A DNA stretch of 64,000 bases from Synechococcales cyanobacterium GL140_1_metabinner_5_sub (GTDB lineage: Bacteria; Cyanobacteriota; Cyanobacteriia; Cyanobacteriales; Chamaesiphonaceae). Shown here piece by piece: positions 8,634 through 18,311 of this stretch; position 1 is the stretch's first letter; each line of letters starts with the position of its first letter. A program made the translations under genes and the position numbers. The stretch covers positions 62,001-126,000 of the forward strand of contig JANYHM010000013.1 in the NCBI GenBank assembly GCA_025359065.1. The letters run 5' to 3'. Under the pieces are notes generated by a model, which saw only the letters and a program-made list of their open reading frames with translations, was not told the DNA's origin and did not search any database.

Positions 8634-9753
8634 ATGATCGATCTAGTAGACATTAAACGAGACATTGACACATTGGGTGATCGCTTGGGTAAAACCCAAG
8701 ACTATCTTTGACTTGCCTACCCTTCAAGCCCGCATTGCCGACCTAGAGCAAGTCGCCGCCCAGCCAGACTTTTGGGATGATCGCACCATCGCCCAAGCCA
8801 CCCTGCAAAGCTTGGACGACTTAAAATCTAGTCTAGAGCAGTTCGAACGCTGGAAATCTGACCTTGCCGATGCCGGGGCGGCCTTAGAAATTTTATCGAT
8901 CGAAAACGATGATCTGCTTTTAACCGAAGCCGACCAAAACCTACGGCAGTTAGCCGAAGAACTCGATCGCTGGGAACTAGAGCGGCTGTTGTCTGGCATT
9001 TACGATACCAAAGGTGCCGTGCTTACCATCAATGCCGGAGCCGGTGGCACCGATGCTCAAGATTGGGCAGAGATGCTGCTGCGCATGTATACCCGCTGGG
9101 CAGAAAAGCATAAGTATCAGGTACAGATCGATGAAATTTCCGAAGGAGAGGAAGCGGGCTTGAAATCAGTGACGATCGAAGTAATTGGTCGCTATGCCTA
9201 CGGTTATCTCAAAGGCGAAAAAGGCACCCATCGCCTAGTACGCATCTCACCCTTTAACGCCAACGACAAGCGCCAAACCAGTTTTGCAGGGGTAGAAGTA
9301 ATGCCCCTCATTGACCAGTCGGTGCATCTAGATATTCCTGATACCGATCTAGAAATTACCACCACCCGGGCTGGCGGCAAAGGCGGCCAAAACGTTAACA
9401 AAGTTGAAACGGCAGTGCGAATTGTCCATAAACCCACCGGAGTCGCCGTGCGCTGTACCCAAGAGCGCAGCCAGTTGCAGAACAAAGAAAAAGCTCTGGT
9501 AATTCTCAAAGCCAAGCTCTTGATTATTGCCCAAGAGCAAAAAGCCCAAGAAATCGCCGAAATTCGCGGTGATATTGTAGAAGCTGCCTGGGGCACCCAA
9601 ATTCGCAACTATGTGTTTCAGCCCTACCAAATGGTCAAAGATCTGCGTACCAGCGTAGAAACTAGTGCGGTACAAGACGTAATGAATGGTGATTTAGACG
9701 ACTTCATCGAAGCCTATCTACGCCAGGAAAACCAGATGGTATCTGATGATTAG
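8634..9753 (+). CDS. prfB: Peptide chain release factor 2, expressed by programmed +1 frameshift
   Basis: Recognises UAA and UGA stop codons and releases the finished peptide. The ATG at 8634 opens 25 codons ending TAT CTT and then an in-frame TGA at 8709-8711; slipping +1 on CTT-T continues as GAC TTG CCT and gives a protein of about 372 residues. The joined product has the SPF tripeptide (ISPFNAND) that reads the stop codon and the catalytic GGQ in GGKGGQNVN. The 25-codon leader (start [14 protein letters not shown]) matches RF2 N-termini. Expression is thus self-limited by RF2 level. A short hairpin-like CTCTCTTTGAGAG lies at 8582-8594 in the leader. The next gene follows after 11 bases. 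Confidence 0.95.
8703..8712 (+). promoter_or_regulatory. prfB programmed +1 frameshift site
   Basis: The sequence TAT CTT TGA C is the canonical RF2 slip site: CTT in the P site, a poorly terminating UGA followed by C in the A site. In E. coli a Shine-Dalgarno-like AGGGGG just upstream stimulates slipping; here the preceding bases are ACCCAAGAC, so no clear stimulator of that kind is present. Confidence 0.93.
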
Positions 9754-9764
9754 AGAGGTTTAGT

Positions 9765-10136
9765 GTGGATCTATCCAAGTCCGTGCAAGAAGCGATCGAT
9801 TCTTCCCTGAAAAATTGGCTCCAGAGCCATTGGCCACTGGGTTGGATCATCACCAACCTGTGGCTGAGCATATTACTGCTATTGATCTCGATCATTCTAT
9901 TTTGGGGGCTATTGAGTGCTTTGGGGCGTAGTGTCCAGCAAGGCTGGATTTGGGTGCTAAGTAGTCCTATCCAGCTACTAAGATTAGCAAAACCAGCAGG
10001 TGTGCTGAAAAAATTCCGCTTACCTGATCGAGAGCAAAAAATTGAGATACTCATGCAGCAATTGACCAGCAACCAGCAACAACAAGCGCGATTACTTGCT
10101 GAACTCACTGCTTTAGTACAAAGCAAAAATAGCTAA
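9765..10136 (+). CDS. Small membrane protein, conserved-hypothetical type
   Basis: 123 residues starting at GTG 9765, preceded by AGAGAGG. Seen: an amphipathic N-terminus, one strong hydrophobic segment around residues 28-52 (LGWIITNLWLSILLLLISIILFWG), a basic middle and a polar C-terminal helix rich in Gln, probably coiled coil. It starts 11 bases after prfB and is likely co-transcribed with it. I cannot name a function; the layout resembles small cyanobacterial membrane proteins of unknown role. Confidence 0.7.
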   Translation: MDLSKSVQEAIDSSLKNWLQSHWPLGWIITNLWLSILLLLISIILFWGLLSALGRSVQQGWIWVLSSPIQLLRLAKPAGVLKKFRLPDREQKIEILMQQLTSNQQQQARLLAELTALVQSKNS

Positions 10137-10411
10137 GGCACAGAATTAAATAAACATCTATCCGCATCCCGCCCTCTCACTATGTTGAAATATTCCACAG
10201 AATAGCAACAAATACTTGGCAGATTAATAATTATTAAGCAGGAAATATGATCAAGCTGAAAAGCATCAACCTGACATTTTCATCGAGTAAATATATGAAT
10301 ATATCGTACTCCCAGAATCAAAAATCTAAACAGAAGGCATATCATCTACACCTTAGTGATGCAGAAAACTTTTTGGTATTAAATAATGATTGTAGTAGTA
10401 AAATAAATGAC

Positions 10412-10837
10412 TCAAAAAGAGAACATAGTAACTTTTGAGAATTCGACTTGTTTATCCAAATCCTCTCGCTTTTTGCGGGAAGCACAAGCTGGGCCTATTT
10501 TACCCCACGGTATTGGAATTAGTCTTGGCAGCATCAAAGCGTTATAGCAAATTTGCTTCACCTCTCTTATTCCAAGCTGTAACAGGCTTAGCCCCCTGTC
10601 CCAATGCCAATCTAGAACTCTTCGTCTTCCTGTTTCCATTACTATCAACCCTATTCTAATTGCCAACAGTTGGGCGATTTCTAACATTATCAGCAAGTTC
10701 CCCAAAGCCTTAGCATCTCTTATCTTCGACTTCAATATCTCAAAAGTACCGGATTTATAATCCTTATAATGCGATTCTATTCCTCCAAATCTTTCTCCGT
10801 ATAGTCTAAATGTTTGCAGTGAAAGCTCTGTACTTGT
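10412..10837 (-). pseudogene. IS4-like transposase remnant, C-terminal part
   Basis: About 140 codons on the minus strand read without interruption from the edge of the IS630 element to a stop at 10412. The segment YGERFGGIESHYKDYKSG resembles the YREK region around the catalytic glutamate of IS4-group transposases, and the following RVLDWHWDRGLSLLQLG and ACASRKKRE are typical of the C-terminus of an IS4-like group common in cyanobacteria. The catalytic N-terminal two thirds are missing and are not found on the far side of the IS630 insertion, so this is a decayed copy. Confidence 0.65.
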
Positions 10838-11989
10838 TATAGCAATCCTAAATGGATTGGCGGACAGGCTGGTATAAATGAACTTTAGGGAAATCAAACT
10901 TTTGTCCATCAGTAAAAAACTTAAATAATACTTTAACAGCCTCAAAAGACCTGCATAGATGCCAGTATTTCCTCAAGAAGTTTTTAGCTTGCAACCAAAC
11001 ATCTTCTATCGGATTTTGCTTGGGAGCATTTGGAGCAAATAAAACACAAGTAACCGGCCAATCTTCTGGAGCAATTCCATCATTAATTGTTGCCAAGTAA
11101 TCTCGAAATTCTCCAAACCTATGATAGCTGGCTCCATCCCAAATTAATATGATTTTCGCTTTTCCATACCTATTTTGTAAATGCTTAACAAATTCAACTG
11201 TTGATGCACCATTACCAGCAGGATATGCTTGAACGGTAAGCTCTTGAGTTTAATAGTTTAGCGCACCATAGTATGTTTGACGATCTTTCTCATTCATGAT
11301 AGGAATTTCAGTTCGTTCATTAGTCTTGCCCCAAACATATCCACAGATATCTCTGTTGACCAAGTGACATTCATCTTGAAAAAGCACTACGACATCCCCT
11401 AGCTCAATCTCTGACTGCTTTTCAGCTAAAATATTGTTTATCTCATCAGTCTTTTTTTTACTAATGTTTCATCAAATTTAGGGTTGATTTTTTGAGACTT
11501 TTTCCAGCTAATGTTTGCTAAATCAAAAAGATCATAATAGCTTTGTTTTGACTTATATACAATTCCATATTGATTGTCTATGTGATTAATTAGCTCATCT
11601 AAATGCCAATACTGTCTATCTCTTAGCCATTTGGATATTTCGACTGTTTGTTCCAGAGTTAAGTACTTTTTTGATCCCTTGTAACCTAATTTTATTCCTT
11701 CGATTCCATTGGCTTCAAAATTCTTTTTCCAATCACCAACAAAGTCCTTGCCAGCTCCTAATAATTGTGATATTAGTTTGTGAGGGTGTCCTTCAATAGC
11801 CATTTTGACAGCTACTGCTCTCTTGAGTTCTCTAGCATCTATATCACTTTTAATAAATGACTCTAGGCTGGAAATTTTCTCATCTTTTATCTTTTGTTCT
11901 AGTAAGAAGTTATGCATTGCCTACCTTTGCATAATTAGCCTTTAAATATAATCATACCATGAATCGAATTCTGATTTAGGATTGCTATA
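10838..11989 (-). mobile_element. IS630-family insertion sequence, about 1.15 kb
   Basis: Bounded by a perfect 16-base inverted repeat, TATAGCAATCCTAAAT at 10838-10853 and its complement at 11974-11989. Outermost TA dinucleotides (10838-10839 and 11988-11989) fit the TA target duplication of the IS630/Tc1 group. Between them is one transposase read in two frames on the minus strand. The left end abuts an IS4-like remnant; the right end abuts 103 bases without recognised features before the DUF6985-like gene. Confidence 0.88.
10848..11917 (-). pseudogene. IS630-family transposase, two-frame gene with one nonsense codon
   Basis: The first frame (11917 to 11438) encodes the helix-turn-helix half, with SQLLGAGKDFVGDWKKNFEANG and a KYLTLEQ segment. 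It reaches a run of eight A residues (11452-11459 on the complement); a -1 slip there continues into the DDE half: VVLFQDECHL (first Asp), IILIWDGASYH (second Asp) and NPIEDVWLQAKNF (Glu). This arrangement is the normal programmed frameshift of many IS630 elements. One TAA at 11250-11252 interrupts the DDE frame between GALNY and TQEL, one base away from a CAA codon. The element is therefore probably inactive unless the stop is read through. Confidence 0.85.
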
Positions 11990-12092
11990 GTGCTATATAA
12001 AATCGATGGCTTCGTACCATTTCTCAATTAATCATACAATTACTTAGGAAAACACTCATGATGTAATTGCATTATTCACAAATTAATTGCCA

Positions 12093-12638
12093 TCAGGTTT
12101 TAGAGGTTGATCGATAAATAACATCCTCTAGCTTTTCATCAGCATAAGCATCGGAGTTGGTAAGATAACTAGAACAGGAGCCAACCATGTTGACAGTTAA
12201 GCCATTTTTGAACACCATCAACAAGCCATGCTCTTCTTCCCAGTCGCAATAAGATGATAAAGAAATGTAGATACCTTCATCACCACCAAAGCGCCGTGAC
12301 ACCACAGCTTCACCACCAAGCTCAATGTGTTCCCAAATATCTTCGGGGGCAGCAATCTCAATAAATTCTTCGTCGCTGGGAGCAAAGCAACTATTGCAGT
12401 CTTGGTAATATTGGTAAATATCCTGTTCCACAGCACGAATCACAGATTCATCGATCAATAAAAAGTTCTGAATAGCAACATGAAAATCTTGTTGGCAAGG
12501 ATCCTCATCATAGTTCTCGATGCTAATAAAGCAAGTCTCATCACCAAGCACGGGGATATGCCTTGGTTCGCTACAATACCAATCATCTTCGCTCTCTTGG
12601 CGAAATACTCCTAGTCCAGGGATTTTGATCGTTTTCAT
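12093..12638 (-). CDS. DUF6985-like protein
   Basis: 181 residues, acidic, with no signal peptide or membrane segment. The sequence opens with IPGLGVFRQESEDDWYCS and contains ELGGEAVVSRRFGGDEGIYISLSSYCDWEEEHGLLMVF, which looks like the DUF6985 group, a small soluble family often found near polymorphic-toxin immunity proteins; this assignment is from memory of the family and not certain. It is a lone gene beside mobile-element debris and upstream on its strand of nothing obvious. Function unknown. Confidence 0.6.
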   Translation of the reverse strand: MKTIKIPGLGVFRQESEDDWYCSEPRHIPVLGDETCFISIENYDEDPCQQDFHVAIQNFLLIDESVIRAVEQDIYQYYQDCNSCFAPSDEEFIEIAAPEDIWEHIELGGEAVVSRRFGGDEGIYISLSSYCDWEEEHGLLMVFKNGLTVNMVGSCSSYLTNSDAYADEKLEDVIYRSTSKT

Positions 12639-12789
12639 AAGGGTTTATAGAAAAGTGATTGATGTCGTTATTTATGTTGACACACTATGGAAATACATGA
12701 GTAGAAGTACGAATTTCTCAAGAAGTTGCTATCAATGGCTACTTTGATGTTGGTTGTACCAACTAATGGCAGCAAATTCAGTTATTTCT

Positions 12790-13983
12790 TCACATGGAGG
12801 AAAAATCATACTCAGAAAAATCCGATATTTCTAGTAACGTTGTGAACACGGAATTTTGGCGAATAGAATTAAAGTCTGGATCTTGGTCAGCAAATTTGAT
12901 AAATTGATCTGGATCTATGCTAATAGCATATTGCAGTGAATCGAGACTTTCTTCTACCTTGCCCCAAAGAGCATAAGTACAAGCACGATGATAAAAAACG
13001 TTGGCATCTGCTTGAATACTTATAGCTCTGTTATAACTTTTGATCGCCTGCTCATATTGACCCAAATGATTGAGAGATATACCACAGTTATACCAAGCCT
13101 GATGATAGTTTGGCCTAATTTTGATAGCTTCCTTATAAATAGCGATCGCCTTTTCAGTCTCACCCAAATGACTCAAGGCTACTCCACAATTACCCATAGC
13201 TTTATATAGATTCGGGTCAATTTCTAATGATTGACCATAGCTTCTAATTGCTTCTTGATACTGCCCTAACTGCACCAAGGTATTGCCGCGATTATACCAA
13301 ACATCAGCATCATCGGCTTGGAAAGAAATAGCAATATTATAGCTATTGAGCGCTTCTTGGTAACGAGCTAATTTCTCTAGAGAATAGCTGCGGTTTTTCC
13401 ACGCCGGATGGAACTCTGGTTGAATTTCTAAAGCATGATTACAACTAGTAAAAGCATCCTCATACCGCTGCATTTTATTTAGGGTACAGCTCCGATTATA
13501 CCAAGCTTGATGATTTTCTGAATTCACGCAGATAGCATTTTCGTAGCTAATCAAAGCCTCATCATATTTTTCTAATTTGTCTGAAACCAAACCACGGCTA
13601 TACCAAGATTCGCCATCAGCAGGATTTATTTCTAATGCTCGATCAAAGACTTTCACCGCAGCAGTAAATCTTCCTAAACCACTTAGAGCCACACCATAAT
13701 TGTACCAAGCTTGATAAAAATTTGGATTAACTTCAACGGCGCATTCAAAACTTTCGATCGCCTCTGAATATTTCTCTAAGCTAATATAAGCTATACCCCG
13801 ACTGTACCAAGCATTGTAATCATAAGGCTCTAAATCGATCACTTGATCGTAGCATTCGATCGCCTCTTGGCAATAACCTTCATTAAATAGCTCGTTTCCT
13901 TGTGTGACACTTAGGAATGCTTTTTCATATTGCAAGCCTTTCAAAACAGACTGACGTTTACTACTATATTTAGATGAGTTCAT
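12790..13983 (-). CDS. Tetratricopeptide-repeat protein
   Basis: 397 residues made almost entirely of 34-residue TPR units, about ten in a row, recognisable by repeated blocks of the form AWYNRGxxLxxLGxYxEAIxSYxxAIxIxPD. There is no signal peptide or enzymatic domain; a short unrelated tail (residues about 365-397) closes the protein. TPR arrays are protein-protein interaction scaffolds. It stands alone, with 123 bases to the symporter gene and 151 bases to the DUF6985-like gene. Partner and process are unknown. Confidence 0.9.
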   Translation of the reverse strand: MNSSKYSSKRQSVLKGLQYEKAFLSVTQGNELFNEGYCQEAIECYDQVIDLEPYDYNAWYSRGIAYISLEKYSEAIESFECAVEVNPNFYQAWYNYGVALSGLGRFTAAVKVFDRALEINPADGESWYSRGLVSDKLEKYDEALISYENAICVNSENHQAWYNRSCTLNKMQRYEDAFTSCNHALEIQPEFHPAWKNRSYSLEKLARYQEALNSYNIAISFQADDADVWYNRGNTLVQLGQYQEAIRSYGQSLEIDPNLYKAMGNCGVALSHLGETEKAIAIYKEAIKIRPNYHQAWYNCGISLNHLGQYEQAIKSYNRAISIQADANVFYHRACTYALWGKVEESLDSLQYAISIDPDQFIKFADQDPDFNSIRQNSVFTTLLEISDFSEYDFSSM

Positions 13984-14106
13984 TTACAAAACCTTCTTCA
14001 AGATAGGACAGGCAATTACCGCCAACTGTTAATAACATTCCCCTAACATTTTGCTTTGTAACACGCTGATTCAAAAAAATACTTTTTGAAGTGCGCCGTG
14101 AATTGA

Positions 14107-15549
14107 TTATTTTGGCTCACTCATTTGCTTTCGTTCTGCTAAAGCTAATAAAGTCTGTTGGTGACGTTCTTTCGTAATCGGATAAAAATAAGCACAAATC
14201 AAACCACAAATCAAAGATAAAGTAGGAATTGGCCCAATTGACCAGCGAATTGCCATTAAAACTTCTGGGGCTTGTACTTGTGAAATATTATCAATGGGTG
14301 GCTTAAAGCCAGTAGCGTCAAGGCTTTGAAGCATTAATGCTACTGCAAAACCCAAGCAAATTTTCTGACTAAATACCATAAAGCTATAGAAGAATCCCTC
14401 CCGTCTTTTACCGGTATTTAACTCGTCCAATTCAATTACATCTGGCAACATCGACCAAGGAATCAGGTAAGCTGTGGATACCCCCACACCTGCCAAAATT
14501 GCCAATCCGTACATCAAACTAACCTGTCCTGGCTGTAACAAGAACAAACCACCTTGAGCAAAGATCCATAGGATCATGCCAATTACATATACAGTCTTTT
14601 TACCTAGTTTTTGTGCTAGTTTACTCCATACTGATAACATTGCTAATGCCGTTCCTTGCACCGCCAACATCACTAACGGCATATCCTTATTGCTCATGCG
14701 CATATAATCCACCACAAAATAGGGAATTACGGCGGCAGTGAGTTGCAAACTAAACCAAGAAGATAAATAAATACCAATCACATACAAAAAAGGCTTATTA
14801 CCTAAAGCCGATCGCATTTGTTCTAGCCAGCCCATATTCGCTGATTCATCCTGTGGCTCAGCGTTTAACTTGGCCTGTCGTCGGGTGCCAAATACCGACC
14901 AAAATAACGGCAAAATTGAAATTACCCCGCAGATAGCACCAATCCATAGATATTGTGCCTGAGGCGAAATTTTTATATTAAAAGCAGCAGTGGCAATTAA
15001 CAAGGCCAAAATACTGCCGCCGATCGAGAAGGTAAACCGAAAGCTGCTCAGGCTAGTGCGCTCATCGTAATCTTGGGTCAACTCTGCCGTCAGCGCCGTA
15101 TAGGGCAGGTTCACCACCGTATAAAAACTGTTGAATAGAATTGAGATCAGAGTATAGAAAAGAAACAGACCAAGCTGGTTTTCCACTCCAAACGGCACCA
15201 ACCACTGTAAAAAGAAAAACAGCCCAAAGGGAATCGCCCCCACCAACATCCAGGGATAACGCCTACCCCAGCGCTGCTTAATTTTTTCCCCAAAGACATC
15301 TCCCCGATCGCTCATCATGCCCACGATCGGATCATTAATGGCATCCCAAATTTTCCCTACCAACTGGCTCTGACCAGCCAAGCCGGGACTGAGATGTGCC
15401 ACATTAGTCAAAAAAGGCGAGAGAAAAGACAGTAACACCATTGCCGTAATTGCTGGCCCTAAATCTCCAGCGCCATAGGCCATCTTGGTACTAAAAGTTA
15501 ATTTCTCTTTGGGGGCGGGCTTAGCTGGCAGCGAATCTGACTGAATCAT
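14107..15549 (-). CDS. GPH-family sugar:cation symporter (MFS)
   Basis: 480 residues with about twelve hydrophobic segments. The N-terminal block KMAYGAGDLGPAI and the loop KIWDAINDPIVGMMSDR are the signature of the glycoside-pentoside-hexuronide:cation symporters, and NLPYTALTAELTQDYDERTSL is the matching cytoplasmic loop. It would import a sugar or glycoside with Na+ or H+; cyanobacterial members are usually unassigned. It sits in the inner or thylakoid membrane. Neighbours (rsmA upstream on the same strand, TPR gene downstream) give no substrate hint. Confidence 0.88.
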   Translation of the reverse strand: MIQSDSLPAKPAPKEKLTFSTKMAYGAGDLGPAITAMVLLSFLSPFLTNVAHLSPGLAGQSQLVGKIWDAINDPIVGMMSDRGDVFGEKIKQRWGRRYPWMLVGAIPFGLFFFLQWLVPFGVENQLGLFLFYTLISILFNSFYTVVNLPYTALTAELTQDYDERTSLSSFRFTFSIGGSILALLIATAAFNIKISPQAQYLWIGAICGVISILPLFWSVFGTRRQAKLNAEPQDESANMGWLEQMRSALGNKPFLYVIGIYLSSWFSLQLTAAVIPYFVVDYMRMSNKDMPLVMLAVQGTALAMLSVWSKLAQKLGKKTVYVIGMILWIFAQGGLFLLQPGQVSLMYGLAILAGVGVSTAYLIPWSMLPDVIELDELNTGKRREGFFYSFMVFSQKICLGFAVALMLQSLDATGFKPPIDNISQVQAPEVLMAIRWSIGPIPTLSLICGLICAYFYPITKERHQQTLLALAERKQMSEPK

Positions 15550-15593
15550 GTTGATTGCTCTTGATGTAATACATTTCTTAACTTATTAACCGC

Positions 15594-16445
15594 CTAGGTT
15601 TCAGGCACCGCTGAAAGCTCTTCTTTACCCAATATATTACTCAGCTCAATCCACTGACTGACGCTAAGATCTTCAGCTCGGGCTTCTGCGGTTGATCCTA
15701 GCTGGGCTAATAGACAACCAATTTTTTCGCGGTTTTCGTCAGGATCACCAGTGATCGATGATTGTAAATTCTTACGTAACATTTTGCGCCGACTACTAAA
15801 ACCCATCCTTACTAGTTTATCTAACCACAAAGGCTGGGCAGCGACTTGCCCAAAAGGCCGAGGTCGCAGTTGAATCACCGCCGAATCTACCTTGGGTGGC
15901 GGCGAAAAATCTTTGGCTAGCACCGGACAGATTAACTCACAGTCAGCTAAATACTGAATTCGCACAGTAAAAGCGCCAAAGGCTTTGGTGCCCGGTTTGG
16001 CTGTTAATCTTTCGGCGACTTCCTTTTGTACCAGCAGGGTAATACTGGCAAAAGCCGGAGTCAGCGGCGCTGATATATCACCCAAAAGCTTTTCTAAAAT
16101 CGGGCCAGTAATGTTGTACGGAATATTGGCGACCACCTTATTGGGCTGCTGAAAGCGCGGGAAATTGGTGAGTTGCTCTGCTACATCCATCTGCAAGAAA
16201 TCGCCCTGGAGCAACAAAAAGTCATCCAAATTACCAAATTTCTTTACCAAATGCGCACAGAGATCTCGATCGATCTCTACAGCTACCACCGGCACTTTTC
16301 TAGCCAGTCGGGTAGTCAAAACCCCCATCCCAGGGCCAATTTCTAACACTCGATCATTCTCACCCAGCGCCGCAGCCGCCATAATCCGATCGAGTACCCG
16401 TTCGCTGCGCAGCCAATGCTGTCCAAACTGTTTCTTTGTTTTCAC
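15594..16445 (-). CDS. rsmA: 16S rRNA (adenine1518-N6/adenine1519-N6)-dimethyltransferase
   Basis: 283 residues, normal KsgA length. It dimethylates two adjacent adenines in the 3'-terminal hairpin of 16S rRNA. Seen: KKQFGQHWL N-terminus, SAM loop EIGPGMGVLTTRLA, the acidic VEIDRDL, and catalytic NIPYNITGP; C-terminal FSSRRKMLRKNL is the conserved RNA-binding domain block. It follows the Crp/Fnr regulator gene by 60 bases on the same strand, and the symporter gene follows after 44 bases, so the three may share a transcript. Confidence 0.97.
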   Translation of the reverse strand: MKTKKQFGQHWLRSERVLDRIMAAAALGENDRVLEIGPGMGVLTTRLARKVPVVAVEIDRDLCAHLVKKFGNLDDFLLLQGDFLQMDVAEQLTNFPRFQQPNKVVANIPYNITGPILEKLLGDISAPLTPAFASITLLVQKEVAERLTAKPGTKAFGAFTVRIQYLADCELICPVLAKDFSPPPKVDSAVIQLRPRPFGQVAAQPLWLDKLVRMGFSSRRKMLRKNLQSSITGDPDENREKIGCLLAQLGSTAEARAEDLSVSQWIELSNILGKEELSAVPET

Positions 16446-16505
16446 TTCTTTGTGCGTACTTCTTTGTTTTTAGGGTGCCGTAGCATCCGCCAAACCAGAG
16501 CGGCT

Positions 16506-17234
16506 CTATTCTATCAGTTGCAGATGCCGGGTTGGATTTTTGTGGATGGGCAGAGAAATTTTGTTGCCGCCAGAAATGCGGATTTCGCCATACTTGCGCA
16601 GCTCGCCCAGCATTCGGGTGATGGTTACTCTGCTGGCACCGATCGCCCCAGCCAATTGGGAATGGGTTAACACAAAGGGGATGCAAAGACCTGTACTATC
16701 TTCTTCGCCAAACTCTTCTGCTAAAAGATGGAGATAGCCCAAAAGCTGATCTACCGTGCGACCTCGGGTAAGATTATTGAGCCGCAGCATTTGCCGCTGA
16801 TGCTGATAGCAAAAAGCCTGGAGCGTATCCATTTCGAAACCGGGCACCAAAGACAGCTCCCTTGCATGAATGCGTAGCACTTCGGTATTACGGATATGAG
16901 CAGTGGCTTGAATCTGAATATGGGGATCTCGCCCTACTTCAAAAGGTTGATTATTGCCCACCAAAGCTAATAAAGAAGGTACTGGATCTTTGAAAGAGTC
17001 AAGAACTCCTCTGGATGTTGATAACTTAGACCGGCTAGGCAAAGACTCACTGATTTGTTGACCATGTAACCGCACTACTCCTCGCTGGACAAAATATATC
17101 CACCCAATTTCACAAAATACTACAGCATCTTTTTGATATTGCTGACAGCGATCATTCTCCTGTGCCCAATGGCAAATTTGCTGCCAGCGCAATAGAGAAT
17201 CTTCAATGGTGGGTGGTGCGTAAACACTATACAT
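16506..17234 (-). CDS. Crp/Fnr-family transcriptional regulator
   Basis: 242 residues from the ATG at 17234; a TTG at 17258 would add eight residues. The N-terminal half resembles a degenerate cyclic-nucleotide-binding barrel (IYFVQRGVVRLHG), and the C-terminus is a Crp-type winged helix with LTHSQLAGAIGASRVTITRMLGELRK and IRISGGNKISL. The ligand pocket is not clearly conserved, so the signal it senses is unknown. It differs from NtcA in the sensor half. It is divergent from the gene at 17302, with a 67-base shared control region, and is followed by rsmA. Confidence 0.85.
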   Translation of the reverse strand: MYSVYAPPTIEDSLLRWQQICHWAQENDRCQQYQKDAVVFCEIGWIYFVQRGVVRLHGQQISESLPSRSKLSTSRGVLDSFKDPVPSLLALVGNNQPFEVGRDPHIQIQATAHIRNTEVLRIHARELSLVPGFEMDTLQAFCYQHQRQMLRLNNLTRGRTVDQLLGYLHLLAEEFGEEDSTGLCIPFVLTHSQLAGAIGASRVTITRMLGELRKYGEIRISGGNKISLPIHKNPTRHLQLIE

Positions 17235-17301
17235 AACTAATATACATAGGTAATTCAACAGTAGGTTCGGGCTTCCAGTATATTACATTGAGTACTCAAA
17301 A

Positions 17302-18189
17302 ATGTCAGTTTTCTTATCTTGCAACGTATTAGCTGATTTAGCACTTTCTGCCAAAGCTAGCAAAATATTATCTGAGTTAATTGTTGATAATAATCAGCCA
17401 CAGATACTGCTAAAAATCACACCGATAGCAATGGCTCAATCGCATACATTCCTTACCCAAAAAGGGTTGTACTTCAGTATCATCATTTATCAAGCAATAT
17501 ATAATAATGCCAGCTTGAGTGCAAAAACCTCCCTGGAGCTGCTTAATTTTGGTCTTACAAATGCTTTCAATGAACGAACGTTCGTTCATAATCGATTGCA
17601 ATCAAATAGCAATGAACTATCACTAGGAAACAGGACAAAATGGGGAGAATTACTAATAACTCAGCTTGCCAACAGTAATTTAAAAACTGACCTGGCAGGT
17701 TGGACTATCTGGATAGATGATCGCGGGTATTTATACTTTCAACCAACGCCTAAAGCCTTGAGCATTTGGCTAAAAATGCTGTTTGATCGTACCGGTATGG
17801 TAGATCAAGATCCAAGATTTTTCATATCGACAGCCAGTGAAGACCTTTTGCACTACATTAAATTACGATGTAGTCAAATACTCAAGTTAGCTGAACCTCA
17901 AATTAATCCTTGGATCCAGGGGGAGTTGAATTGTACTCAATCAGCAGAACTAGAGCTGGTCTATGGAATTATTCAGGTATATGACTCTCTGTATATGGGT
18001 GCAAAGTACAAAATCGTGGCAGCGGGTAAATCTTTAGGAGAGAAATTTTTAGAGTTTGATCGCACTTGTCGGTTATTAGACCTCGATCCTCATTCCTCAG
18101 CATTCCACGAGCGAGCGAGCCTGATTGCGATTGTTCGATCGGCGATCAGTGATTTGTTGGCTAATCAGATCTTCATTGAACCGGAATAA
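17302..18189 (+). CDS. DALR anticodon-binding-domain protein, ArgS-related (NrtX-like)
   Basis: 295 residues with no catalytic synthetase motifs. The C-terminal half, with FLEFDRTCRLLDLDP and ending RASLIAIVRSAISDLLANQI, resembles the all-alpha DALR anticodon-binding domain of arginyl-tRNA synthetase. Free-standing proteins of this kind, called NrtX in some cyanobacterial annotations, have no settled function. The N-terminal 120 residues are not recognised. It is transcribed away from the Crp/Fnr regulator. The family call rests on pattern memory and should be treated as moderate. Confidence 0.55.
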   Translation: MSVFLSCNVLADLALSAKASKILSELIVDNNQPQILLKITPIAMAQSHTFLTQKGLYFSIIIYQAIYNNASLSAKTSLELLNFGLTNAFNERTFVHNRLQSNSNELSLGNRTKWGELLITQLANSNLKTDLAGWTIWIDDRGYLYFQPTPKALSIWLKMLFDRTGMVDQDPRFFISTASEDLLHYIKLRCSQILKLAEPQINPWIQGELNCTQSAELELVYGIIQVYDSLYMGAKYKIVAAGKSLGEKFLEFDRTCRLLDLDPHSSAFHERASLIAIVRSAISDLLANQIFIEPE

Positions 18190-18311
18190 TATAAATCGCC
18201 AAAATCTTTATTCCTTGTTTATGTGATTGGTAGACAAAATTGGGGCAGAATCCTGAATCCGCGCCACATTTTTGATAAAATCTAGAACCAGCAATCCTTT
18301 AGAGAAAAACC

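Noticed and set aside
10247-10438. 63-codon open frame on the plus strand near the IS4-like remnant
   Set aside because: No ribosome-binding site, low-complexity composition, and it overlaps the end of the remnant on the other strand; probably chance.
11438-11470. Frameshift in the IS630 transposase taken as a disabling mutation
   Set aside because: The run of eight A residues with the DDE frame at -1 matches the normal programmed frameshift of this family; the real defect is the downstream TAA.
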